64,000 bases of DNA. It comes from Pardosa pseudoannulata (Eukaryota; Arthropoda; Arachnida; Araneae; Lycosidae). The number at the start of each line of letters is the position of its first letter. Position 1 is the first letter of the stretch. Location: positions 82,483,844 to 82,547,843 of the forward strand of contig CM063504.1 of NCBI GenBank assembly GCA_032207245.1, read 5' to 3'. A program made the translations under genes and the position numbers. Positions 11,860 through 22,519 of this stretch are shown here, one piece after another. Under the pieces are notes generated by a model. The model did no database searches. It worked only from the letters and a program-made list of their open reading frames with translations, and was not told the DNA's origin.

Positions 11860-12756
11860 CACCATCCATCAAAAGTAATGCACTTTAATGATTTTTCTTC
11901 ATTCTAAAATCTTCACAAATGTTAAATGTACTATTTACTAGAGTATATGTCGATAAGGTAGTGTGTAAACATTAATACCATCCTATACAGATGAGTTAGA
12001 TTAAAAGTAATGAATGCATGTTCTCATTTTCGTTATTGCAATAGTAAATATATCAAACAAAAAACTTTTGTAGCTTGTGATCCCATTATGATCCCAACAT
12101 GAAACTTTGAGGATTAATTAACAATAGTATGAGCAATTTTTGAGATTTTTTTCAAAATTTTAAAAACTTGGCTTTTTAAGAAATTTAAATTTTAAATTTT
12201 AATTTTAATTTAAAATTTTAAAAAAATTTTCAAGTCATCATGTGTTGTATATCATATGAAAGCCCATTAAAAAAATTTTAAAATAACACCTTGCACATAT
12301 CTCTAGCTTAATTAGGTGAGTAGCAAGTGTAATTTAAAGGTATGCCGATAGTGTATTTTTTAGACAAATCTGGCAACTTTAAAGCCTTATAACTCCCAAA
12401 CCAATTATTATTTGAACATAAGATTTGGGGATTTTCTTTATTACCATGAAGTCGCTTACTGTACCAAATTTAATCAAAATTGGAGGGGGTCAGGTAGAAT
12501 TTGTTCTAAAATTGTGTCGATTTCACATGGAATAACCCTCAACTAAACGTTAAAAAAGTCATAAATGCAAAATTTCAATCTTCTACAGTTATCTGTTGAA
12601 ATATAATAGATATGTACATACGTAGTTACGTACTGGCGTTCTGAATATACTAGTTAAAAAACGCCCTGGGAATGTCGAAACTAATATTTAGAGTCTCATA
12701 ATTAGAGTCTCCTTATACGTATATAGAGGTGTATCGCCAAATCTTGTCAAAATTTG

Positions 12757-12890
12757 TTCATGATCAAATTGTATATTTTCGTTCAAATAAGAACCTTGAA
12801 ATTATTCACAATTTTAAAAGTAATTTTCCATAGTACAAGAAAGTAGAAAAGCATATGGTTTTTTTATATATATTTCAGAGACGAAAGTAC
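12757..12890 (+). repeat. left member of a ~120-bp direct repeat pair
   Basis: From AATTGTATATTTTCGTTCAA through AGTACAAGAAAGTAGAAAAG to a run of TATA and a GAGAC motif, this segment matches 13757-13885 with few differences. The pair brackets the complex repeat at 12891-13756. It could be a long target duplication, an LTR-like pair, or a tandem duplication of host flank. Confidence 0.6.
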
Positions 12891-13756
12891 AACTGAGTTT
12901 CGCATAAATAAATTGTACAAGCCAGATATAATTCAGTGGAATGTTCATTTGTCAAATGCGATTTTGACAGTGGATATCAATGTCAATGCTCGCCGCTCTC
13001 TGCTCACAGCTCTTATCGTACATGCAGATTACTTGTATCAATTCCTATAGTATACCAATTAAAAAATAATAAAATATTCTAAATTTTGATAGAATTACAT
13101 TTTTTGTTTATGATAGAATTGCATTTTTAGTACAAATAAAAATATACATAAAATTATTCATTCGGAACTGAACCGAAAACGAAAAACCGTTATTTTTGGC
13201 AGAACGAAAACCGGAACTGAACCTCTTATTAGATTTTTATTATGTGAACCGGAAAGAAAAAAATTACGGCTATAAGCCCTGTATACACATTTATTTATTC
13301 ATAGACACAGAAACAGACATACGAGCGAGATCGTCCGCTTCCGGGTTATCCAACCCTTTGTCAGCTCAATTTTGCGTGCTCGTTAGAGTTGAGTTGTCCG
13401 AGCAGGTAGAGTTGTGTAGAAGCTGGTGGCTCTCCATGGAGTCGCAATGTCTCGGAGCCACATCAAAACTTCATTTTACTTTATAAACATATATACATTC
13501 ACATGTATAGAACCGAGCTATACAACCCTTTGTTTGTCAGATCAGTTTTATGCAAGCGTTAGAGCTGAGTTGTAAGAGCTGGTACAGTTGCGTGAAAGAT
13601 GGTGACTCACCATGGAGTCTCAAAGTCTGGACACCTCAATATGTTTTTAAGATTTATTAAGTTGGGATTTATTCTTATGATAGACAGACCGAACTTAAAT
13701 TGCAAATTGTATTTACCCAAACTTCTTAAGTGCAAATAAAGTATGATTCATGTTTA
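12891..13756 (+). repeat. complex dispersed repeat R2, locus 1
   Basis: Sequence order here is a TGGATATCAATGTCAATG block, a TAGTATACCAATTAAAAAA block, a stretch rich in AACCGAAAACCG-like motifs (about 13165-13250), and two diverged subrepeats of ~200 and ~160 bp (13285-13487 and 13488-13645). The subrepeats contain CAACCCTTTGTCAGCTCA-, GAGTTGTCCGAGC- and CCATGGAGTC-like motifs. The same order recurs at 33800-36400 with three subrepeats. No transposase or RT is present. Short open frames across the subrepeats are coincidental. Confidence 0.6.
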
Positions 13757-13885
13757 AATTGTATATTTTAGTTCAAATAAGAACCTTGAAATTATTCACA
13801 ATTATAAAAGTTCCTTTCCATAGTACAAGAAAGTAGAAAAGCAGATGGTCTTTTATATATACTGTAGAGACCGTCGAAAATACAA
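13757..13885 (+). repeat. right member of the ~120-bp direct repeat pair
   Basis: Direct copy of 12757-12890, one kilobase downstream. The pair is not seen around the second R2 locus at 33-36 kb, which argues against it being an integral part of the R2 repeat. Confidence 0.55.
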
Positions 13886-14861
13886 CAATGTAACTCAGTA
13901 ATTGATACAAATACTTATACCTTTTTACTTAAAATACTTCATTTAATACAGGTTTACAGGCGTATGTTTCGACAAAACAAAAGAAGTAATGATCTCCGAG
14001 TTTTTCGTAACTCTGTTACTTCGCCAGATACTTAAATAGAACTAAATTGCAATACTAAAAAAATTAAAATACATACTTTGTCTCTTGAACATAATAAAAC
14101 TAAGAGATAATTCTAAAAATATGGTGAGAAGTAAATGATATTTAACTGATTGAAACGAAAAAGACTAAAAGTCAGATTTAAAAGGAGTGACTTATTTTTT
14201 TCGACTTGGTCTTTTAAGGTATTGTCTGCTCATTTTCCAAACAGGTTTTTTTTCTATCTTAAGCACCTTTTAAGATTTAAGATACATTTTTCTATACATA
14301 CTTCTACATAAATTTTTACCTATTGTGAATATTCTGTATTGTTAACCACTATTAAGTCTGCATTTATAAAAAAAATGTATTATCTTGAGGAGAGCTTTAA
14401 AATTTCTGTGGTCATTAGTATACACAATTAAACTAATTTATTGTTTTTTTTTATATTATCTCTTTGAAATAGTTTTTGAATTATTCAGGAAACTTCTTTT
14501 TAATTTTTCTCGTTTTTTAGCAATTTTGGGTGTTTTTATTCATTTAATACGTGCTGGCGAAGGAACTGACGGAGTGTTTGGCCCTGTGCATTGACAAAAT
14601 ACAGCGAAACCGGAAATTTTATTCTAATCATTATTTACTGTTAAAATATCCCTGAATGCAAAGCTGTAAAATGTAGATGTTTAGGTTAACTCTCGAATAG
14701 TAAGAATCTCAATCTTTTATATATCAGGGGCTATTGTAAAGTTTCAATTATTACTAAGAAATACCGAAGATAGAATATTTTTTGTTAATTATTAACACTT
14801 CGTTACGCTATTATTAACTTCAGTAATACATCTCTGCCAGTGATTCAAAAGCCGCCATTGA
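13886..14861. other. unassigned AT-rich stretch
   Basis: A 69-codon open frame at 14385-14594 has a hydrophobic start but no family resemblance and no supporting signals. Otherwise nothing is visible. Confidence 0.4.
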
Positions 14862-15069
14862 ATAACCACACTAATGGTTGGTTAATTGGGAGCACTACGG
14901 TCTGTTTTTTGCAACACGAGGGCTAATGAGACCAGGACCTACTGCTTAAAGCCGATTCCCAACGGCTACAACCATCCATGCCTCAGTGGGACTCGAACCC
15001 ACGAACTCTGGTTCCGAAGGTCAGTGCCCTAACCATTCGGCCATTGTTCGGCCGTATAACCACACTAAT
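14862..15069 (-). mobile_element. tRNA-derived SINE (family S2), complete
   Basis: The 180-bp element (14876-15055) is flanked by a perfect 14-bp duplication, ATAACCACACTAAT (14862-14875 and 15056-15069). Read on the minus strand it opens with a tRNA-like head: A box GGCCGAATGGTTAGGG and B box GGGTTCGAGTCCC. A tRNA-unrelated body follows, ending in AGACCGTAGTGCTCCC. The head would act as an internal RNA polymerase III promoter. It has no coding capacity and would depend on a LINE for mobility. Confidence 0.85.
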
Positions 15070-18000
15070 AGGCTATATCTTCTCCATACAACAGCTACAT
15101 CCGTTTACGTCTTCATGAAATTGGAAAAGTTAGTAATTTAGTAAAGCAATTATAAAATTCGTAAAGCAATTATAGCTGCAATTGAAAACTTTATGTTAAT
15201 ACGGATCAATTGATATGCAAAGTTAGTTTTATACTGATATCTAGGTTACTTCTAGTAGTATTTAAAACAGTACATATATTGTCAAAAGAATTGTCAATCA
15301 ACTCTTATTATATTTTACTCTTACATCTTAAATAGGAATTAATCTCAAATAGTGAAATAAAAATATTTAGGTGAACTGGTAGTTTAACTCGGAATTAGAT
15401 ACGCCTCCATTTTCTTCGTTTTTCATTTTTCGCGCTCAAGCATAGTAATCGCGAAAATTTCCGATGTTCAGATTTCAACGAAAATATCCGACCCTGTTGG
15501 AATCCATTTCGTGTAACGTCTGTACTTATGTATATAGAAATTGTATTATGTATATAGAAGTGAAAACTTTCAGTGTTTTTTTTACTAGTGTAATTATTAC
15601 TACTGTTCATATATACGTATCTATTTATATATCTAGCAAAACTCAAAACATTTACTAGTAGAATTTTAAAATTTTGTATTAAGGACTGTTGTATCTTCTA
15701 ATACTGCCAGTCTCTATTTTTTTATTGTAACCTGTACTCTATATAACGAAAAATCTCAATATTACAAACACTAAGCACCACCGGAGGGAAGTACTTGAGC
15801 TCACTGTCAAATTCTATTCCTGAATGAATAATTATTGTATAAAATTTTGAGAACATTAAAAGCTAATATTTTAGCAATTGCATAAATGTTTACTTTATTA
15901 AAGAAACGGAAGATTGCATCTCACATTCAAACATAGGACCCAATCAAACCTCTTCCGACCTAACTGGATTTGAAATACATTTTTTTACCGATTCTTTGTC
16001 TTTTGTTTAGTCTCGTGAAGACAAACTACTCTATCAATCTTTCTCATTTTAGTTTTAAATGAAAGATATTTGTTTACAGATGTGCAAATATTGGTTTTAA
16101 GGAAAATAACTGGCACTAATTAGCGGGTTTTTCAGTTAAAATTTACGTTTCTTCAAATGCATATAATATTTGGGAACATTTAAATGCTCAGTTCAATTAG
16201 ATGTGTTTTTCTGCATTTAGCGACATCCAGTCTTCACATGTGTTTACTTCTCGATTGAAGAATTTTTTTCTGAGCACAGCTCTATTTTTCTGTGTTTTGT
16301 AGAATTTTATTTTTGAAATGATTGTGTAAACCTAATGATAACTCTAATGATTGTGTAAACCTAACTCTAATGATTGTGTAAACCTATATTAACTGATGGA
16401 AATTGTTTGTTTCGAGTTATTTCAGTTTGTATTTATAAAACTCAAACCGTGTATCTTCAACTTAGACTGCTAATAGTACCTAAAATCGTGAAATATTGAT
16501 AGATTTAAAAAAATATTGTGGGGTATAAGTCTGGTAGATTACCAATTTTTACATCCAAAAATCGGGCAAACTGTAGATTATTCTAGAAGTGTAGAATGAG
16601 ATTCTTAAGAAATTTGCTTACTGAATATTCATTTTCAAATCATCAGGGAAATTGTTCGGTAACACTGACTATGGTTCCGAGAATAGAATTTGTAATCTAC
16701 TATATGCAAAACAGCTTTTTCTCCAATCGTATAGTGGGGAAAATTTCCACATCATGATTTGACGGGTTACAACAAATAGTTAAGTTTAATAAATCTATCA
16801 TACATAAATTGATGATATAATTTTCAACAAAACTGAAAAAAATTTTTAATATGTTTTTTTCATTAAATACCTTTTGAATTTATCATCATTATTGTACTTA
16901 CTATAATAAAATCTTCTAATTTTCTGAAGTACAGAGTCATATTTTTAAAAATTTACTTTCTAATATTTTTAACTGTTTTAACTACTTGTTTTATATTTTT
17001 CATCAAAAGTCAATGCTACTAAAATCGTTTATTTATTTCAAAATACAGCTTTCATTTTACAAGTTATAATACACAATTTATACGCTTAAAATTTGTATTC
17101 ACGCTGATTTTCTATTTACATTCATATACTGTCAGCAAAATACTAGTAAAGTTTATCCTTAATAAGTTATATGAACACATATTATGTCCTTATAAAGCAA
17201 AGTCCAAAACAACTAAAATATTATGCCCCAGAAACCTGAAAATTAAATAATTTTTCGAAATTGCACTTGCTCAGTTATGACAACAGAATTTGACTTAGAA
17301 ATGTTTTTACAACTAAACTAATAACTTACGTTATATTCATTGTTAATATCTTCAACATTAATGCACAAGAATTAGTCATTCCACATTCATAACAAATGTT
17401 CGTATACAAAAATGCAATACTTGACACGAAAAAAATTGAAACTAATTAAACAGAAGAAACCTGTTACTTGACTTAAGTATGTAATAAATAAATATAAAAA
17501 TAACAGTACTTTTGCACTTATTACTTTTAAAAAACATAAGAAATTTTTTTTTTTAGTGACAATCCGAATATTAGAAAACAAAATAAAAAAAATCCAAATG
17601 ATTTCATTTCAGAAGCAAGCATTATCCCATTATTATTTCTTTTTACGCTTGCTCACAATTGTCTTGAAATGAAGACTGATAAACACTTCACGTATTCATA
17701 ACGACTCTGAATTGTTAGCAAGATTCATCTTCGAAGAGCGTTTTGCCACCACAATTCATAAACAATAAGTAATATAAAAACTTTCTTGTGGAAAACACAT
17801 TTAAAAAGTTTTAAAACTGAAAAAACATTAATAATCAAACATTTAAGTAACAGTATCTTAGGCAAGCAAATTTGAAGAAGTTAATTTTCAACATGAGCGT
17901 CTTTTACTGAAATAATTCAAAGTCAGTATTTTTTATAAACTTTTAAGTATACTGACTTTCACTAAAATTTGAAATCCATGCTTATGAGATGATAGCTCAT

Positions 18001-18370
18001 AAATGAATTTACTCATCTTCAAAGGTAGATGTTTTTACACTAAACAACAGTTTTTTTTTTAAGTAATAAGTTTACATTTATGATTGTTTCATTCATAGAA
18101 TTCAATAAAAGAACTAGTAAGTGTTCTGTAAATATATTGTATACGATTTTTAAAAATATAGTGAGCATTTTCTTCTTGAGAATATTTCGGTACTAAATTA
18201 ATATAATACAAACATTTTGTACATGGAAACAACAAGCAAAAAATCTCATTTTGTATTACTTACACCAGTTTCAAATGAAAATATTCATTGGAAAGATTAC
18301 ATTCACATACAAGATTAAAGTAATTTAAATCACCGTAACATCAATTTAAATTGACTCTAAATGTCAACAA
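15070..18370. other. unassigned AT-rich stretch with one tiny tandem repeat
   Basis: Some 3.3 kb of AT-rich sequence. The only structure I see is a short three-copy repeat of AATGATTGTGTAAACCTAA starting at 16317, 16346 and 16369. Overlapping opposite-strand frames at 15395-15658 and a frame at 17387-17581 have no recognisable content. No exon-like block or splice-flanked frame stands out. Confidence 0.4.
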
Positions 18371-18905
18371 TTCCCTGTATAATAATAGCCTAAGTTATAT
18401 CTCCGTCTGTCCTCGAATTTATGAAGTGGTTGTACCTGGAATGGATAGAGGCCTCCATATTTGATTCTTAATGAGTTAGGGTTAGCAAAAACGTTTGAAA
18501 TCCACCCCTTCCTCACTTTTCTAGCGTTTAATGCCATTATTTCAAGCCATATTTCGCCCGGTTGAGAGCAGTCGATTAAACGTATCAATTTATCACATAA
18601 TAAATAGGTAAAAATAACATTTTTTCAAACATTATGACGTCATTCCTTTAACTATCTCATTTAATCATTTCTTATTTTAAATTATTTAAATATCGTCTGC
18701 ACTATTTTCATACGTTTTATCACTGAACTTAGATATTACGTAAATAATTTTCTTTTATATTTAACTTAAATAACAGATTAGGTATGTATGTGATAATTTT
18801 AAATTAAATCATCGATTGTTTTTTGTTGCAATAAAACTTTTATCACCGGTATTAACAAAAAATTTTTTCATAAACGTCTAGCAGTTTATTTTACTGACTA
18901 ATAAA

Positions 18906-20415
18906 TACACTCATGTCCATAAATTAAGGATAATGAAGTTCAGGCAATGAAAGAGACAAAAGCATAACAAATTTGACTTATTTGTAAAGTCTATTTATTA
19001 AACAAAAGTTAAAGAGCAAAAAAGATGCTATATGTTTGACATAATTAATAAAAATTGCGATTTTTACTCTCTGGAGCAAATTTCAAAAAAGAACCTATTT
19101 ACAGAAAACAGTATAACATGGTTAGTATGATGGTTAATACGGAGTATGTCTCCCGGACGATGCAATACAAGCGTTACAACGCCTACGCATGCTGAGTATC
19201 ATATTATCAATCTAATCTTGGGGAAAATTACACCACTCATCAAGCAATGCCCTCCGAAGTTCCGATAGACAGTTGGGAGGGGGTTGACGGGCTGCAATTC
19301 GTCGGCCAAGCATGTCCCACACATGCTCTATTGGATTCAAGTCCGGTGAGTATGCTGGCCAATCCATACGGGTGATATCCTCCGATTGAAGGCATTCGTC
19401 TACAATGTTTGCACGTTGAGGTCGGGCGTTGTCATCCATATACAGAAATTCAGGACCCATGGCGCCCCGAAACAAACGTACATGTTGTTACAGAATGACA
19501 TCCCGATAGATGTGGCCTGTCATTGTTACACTCTGAACATGCAGGTCAGTTCTGGAACCAAGAATAATTCCTCCCCAAACGAGCTATCCTGCACCACCGT
19601 AACGGTGTCGTTCAATGGTGTTCTCTTGGTAGTAACGAGTACCTGGCGCTCTCCATATGAAAGTCCGGCGAGAATCAGAATGTAAACTGAACCTGGACTC
19701 GTCGGAAAACATCACACAAGACCAGTGTTGCGGTGTCCACAATGCATGCTCTCTAGCCCAGCATAATCGCAGGCGACAGTGAGTTGCGGTAAGGGGAACA
19801 CATCTGACAGGCCTACGAGCATATAGACCAATGTTCCCTAAGCGCCTGTACACGGTCTGCCTTGAAACTGTCGTACCGGTAGCTGAAGAGAGCTGACGAG
19901 ACAGGTCTGATGCTGTGCTCCGTCTGTTTCTTTTGGCAGTAACTGCCAAATACCGGTCATCATTCGGCGTAGTAACTCGGGGGCGACATACGCTGTAACA
20001 TCTACTCACATTACCATCATGCTTGAATCGTTGCCAAAGCCTGGAGATGACACTCTAGGCGATTCCAAGTTCCTCGGATACTTCCAGCTGGGTACGTCCA
20101 CATTCCAGTCGTCCGATAATTCTACCACGTAAAAAAATCATCCAAATGCTTCCTTTGTGCCATAACTATGCGGTTATTGCACTGAAAGGCTTTTAAAGCG
20201 CTTGTGAACAATTTTACTTCTTTGCTACCATTCCTTATATACCCCTTTCATACACTCTCGTCATTGTGACGTACTATCCGCGCCATATGGTGGTTTCCTG
20301 CAATTTGCATATTCTTCTTCAAGATGTGTGTGATAATTCTACAGGTGAAATTTTTATTTTAGAGCTCAATTTCTGTGTGATTCTGAATTATCCTTAATTT
20401 ATGGACATGAGTGTA
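18906..20415 (-). mobile_element. Tc1-like DNA transposon with intact termini
   Basis: The element is 18908-20413 (1506 bp) between TA dinucleotides at 18906-18907 and 20414-20415. Its terminal inverted repeats are identical over about 27 bp at each end, beginning CACTCATGTCCATAAATT. The insertion interrupts an older repeat, and the uninterrupted copies near 47800 and 48930 show the empty TA site. The size and TA duplication match Tc1/mariner. Its single gene, on the minus strand, is inactivated, so this copy could only move in trans. Confidence 0.92.
19212..20163 (-). pseudogene. Tc1-like transposase, DD34E, inactivated
   Basis: A start ATG at 20163 gives MAQRKHLDDF. A frameshift in a T-run follows, then GRIIGRLECGRTQLEVSEEL of the helix-turn-helix DNA-binding domain. 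The catalytic domain reads MFSDESRF (first D), MDDNARPQ (second D, where the usual H is Q) and YSPDLNPIEHVWD (final E). There are 34 residues between the second D and the E, as in Tc1 elements. Defects are one frameshift near the start, a TAG in the helix-turn-helix, a TAG at 19584-19586 and a TAA at 19488-19490. The rest is one continuous frame to 19212. Such a protein would bind the inverted repeats and cut and paste at TA. It is a recent but dead copy. Confidence 0.9.
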
Positions 20416-20701
20416 TCTAGTTTTTAAGTTATATATATTTGAAAACTAAGAAGTTTGTTCGTTTATGTTTGTTTTTATACATAACCACACGATTTCACAA
20501 AATGAATTCAACGTGATTCTAAACTACATTCACAGTATCGGGAAACTTTAGAGGAGTATGGCGATAAAAGAGTTATTGAGAGGGGACCAGAGAATTCGCA
20601 ACTAAAAAAAAAAACTATTTTTACCTGCCTTATAGGGTACTTTACAATTCTGGAAAATTAAAAGTTTTACTGAGACCGTCATATGACGGGCTATATGCTA
20701 G

Positions 20702-21984
20702 TTTACTAATGATCAATCTAGCATTTATATACTTATAAAAGCATTGTTTGTATCTTTCCTTAAATCATACTTATGCATGTCCTTCTGTTGAAATTAAAAT
20801 GTTCTTTATCTTGAAACAGAAAATAAAAAACCTATACTAATGCTATGAAATCCTAATATACAACATACGATTATTTAGTTTGAAGATTACTTATGCAAAG
20901 CTAAGAAAAAATGGGAAAAAAATCTATATAGTCTTTAAGATTATATAAAAAAATAAAGCTTTCATTTTCAGACTTATGAAAAACCATTTTTATTGGAAAT
21001 AAACTTACTAAACATTTCTTTGCAATACATTCAAATGTATAAAAACCTTTTTTAGAGCTGTTTTATGTTAAACCTCAGATTTGTTTTCCTTTCCCGCTAT
21101 CTTACAATATGTTTTACAGCTCATATATACGAGAATATGATTACTTTTTGCTTTTTACATATTTACTAGTTCTCTCCGCGTACTCAGAAGTTAATTAACA
21201 CTGATTACCCGAAATTGGATTATGTCCCAGTATAATAAAAAGGAAAAAGTCCTAATGGGTTAGACATATTGCTATTTTCATATTACCGGTGTTTTTTTCC
21301 ATTCTCATTCTGCTTTTTAGCTGAACAGTTTATGGTGAAAGCCAGTAGCATTATCCATATTGCAAATTATAAACAGAGGGAAAAAATTAAAAACAAGCAC
21401 TGTTCACATTTGTGGTATAATTGCAAAAGTGACTAATATAACTATTTTAAAAAGAAAGATAAAACCGTAAAAAATATGGATTCCTGCAATGTTTTAAAGA
21501 TCTGTATACAAGAAGCTCACTAAAAAACTTTTGTATTATTCAATTTTAAAGTAAAATATGCTGAAATCAAATATTTTTAAAGAAGACAAAGTGTTATTTT
21601 CTTCTGATGCTCATTTCGTAGATATATTGAAAATTTTAAGCTACAGTCTCATAATCAAAAAAGAATGCTCAAAAAATTAAATACGAAATAAAGTATCTTT
21701 ATATATTGATTATAACGTCCCTTATAACGTACTGTAACGTCACTTTAAAATGTATTTAAATAATTGTAAGGCACGAATTTTATCTTTTCCTTTCAGTTTT
21801 TAACCGTGGATTTAGCGAGATTATAGATATTGTTTATTAAATAAAATATCAAGTGTAGCAACATAAAAAATCTGTACATCTTAAAATTTAGATCTTAAAA
21901 TTTAGAGGTTCTTATTTTATTACTTGGTATACTTACTCATAAATAGTTTTATTTAGGCATCAACAATTATTAAATAGAAAAGAG
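20702..21984. other. unassigned AT-rich stretch
   Basis: No coding, tandem or inverted structure seen. Confidence 0.4.
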
Positions 21985-22130
21985 AAATTAAAAAGAAAAG
22001 TATTTTCACATTCTTCTTTGTATTTTTAAAAGAATTAAAAAATTACTTAAAGTAGCTTTTGTTGAATCAAATATATCTACATTGGACATACAGCTTAAAA
22101 TTTATTTCCATAATTACGAAGTACTATATT
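21985..22130 (+). repeat. diverged repeat matching 30930-31090
   Basis: Blocks such as CATTCTTCTTTGT, AATCAAATA, TACATT and TTAAAAT(T/G)TATTTC occur in the same order at 30930-31090. The two copies bracket the 573-bp satellite array in direct orientation. The match is diverged and needs alignment to confirm. Confidence 0.4.
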
Positions 22131-22154
22131 TCCTCGTACTATTTACTAGTACTA

Positions 22155-22440
22155 TTTTTTAGTTCCTCGCCATATCTTTGGGGAGATTCAAGATGACGAT
22201 TTTCGACCGAGGCACGAATTGCAAGTTCGGGGCTCAAACCGACAAAAGATACGTCGTGTTCATTAATGGCTACTGTTTATATAAGTTAGTGTTCACAATG
22301 TCCTTAAGTTTCCATACACGAAGATTGCAGGTCAATCCTGGGGGGGTCTTCTGTTTGATCGTTGCTTCTTAATTACCAGTACCAACTTTGTGTTGCCTTT
22401 GGGAGAAGTATTGACCGCCTATGGTGTTCCATAATAAAAT
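22155..22440 (+). mobile_element. tRNA-derived SINE (family S1), diverged copy
   Basis: The head contains GCAAGTTCGGGGCTCAAACC, a decayed B box. The body shares GTCGTGTTCATTAATGG, TCACAATGTCCTTAAGTTTC and the G-rich CTGGGGGGG block, in the same order as the S1 copy at 39914-40271. The A box is degraded and I cannot define a target duplication. It sits just upstream of the 573-bp satellite array. Confidence 0.6.
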
Positions 22441-22519
22441 GGTCAACAAAGGTACTGTCAGTCTCAAATGACATTTAAAGCAGAGGGGCAAGTAAGATGA
22501 GTGAAGTAGGAAAACATTA

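Larger units (their letters stand above)
9618..12539. mobile_element. DNA transposon with ~820-bp terminal inverted repeats
   Basis: The left arm (9618-10436) and right arm (11716-12539) are reverse complements along their whole length with modest divergence. The ends are AGGGTAATTCCAT on the left and ATGGAATAACCCT on the right. The arms share the CTGACCCCCTCCAATTTT block near each end and an AT-only block (about 9930-9970 and 12180-12225). The ~1.28-kb centre holds most of a broken transposase-like gene on the minus strand. The flanks (TTGCTCA and CAACTAA) give no convincing target duplication. I recognise the coding family only as a widespread invertebrate transposon protein and cannot name its superfamily. 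Confidence 0.75.
18371..20701 (+). mobile_element. Helitron-like ~1-kb repeat (family H1), split by a Tc1 element
   Basis: The two halves, 18371-18907 and 20416-20701, are the reverse complement of repeats at 47508-48551 and 48650-50038. In this orientation the element starts TTCCCTGTATAATAATAGCC (TCCCCT in the other copies, each preceded by A). It ends with a 14-bp perfect palindrome, CCGTCATATGACGG (20676-20689), then GCTATATGCTAG and a T. A T(C) start after A, a hairpin ~11 bp from a CTAG end and a following T fit Helitron structure, but the two other copies end CTAT, so the class is tentative. A TGACGTCA octamer is kept in two of the three copies. Confidence 0.45.

Noticed and set aside
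13196..13486. 96-codon frame similar to frames at 35805-36190
   Set aside because: The shared peptide (VELSE and SWW-MESQS) comes from the R2 subrepeats. The frames start and stop at different places and shift between subrepeats.
14981..15055. Possible tRNA gene
   Set aside because: A and B boxes are good, but the sequence continues into a SINE body, is flanked by a 14-bp target duplication and has a second diverged copy at 33516.
15395..15658. Two overlapping opposite-strand frames of 64-83 codons
   Set aside because: No family resemblance or supporting signals; expected by chance in 64 kb.
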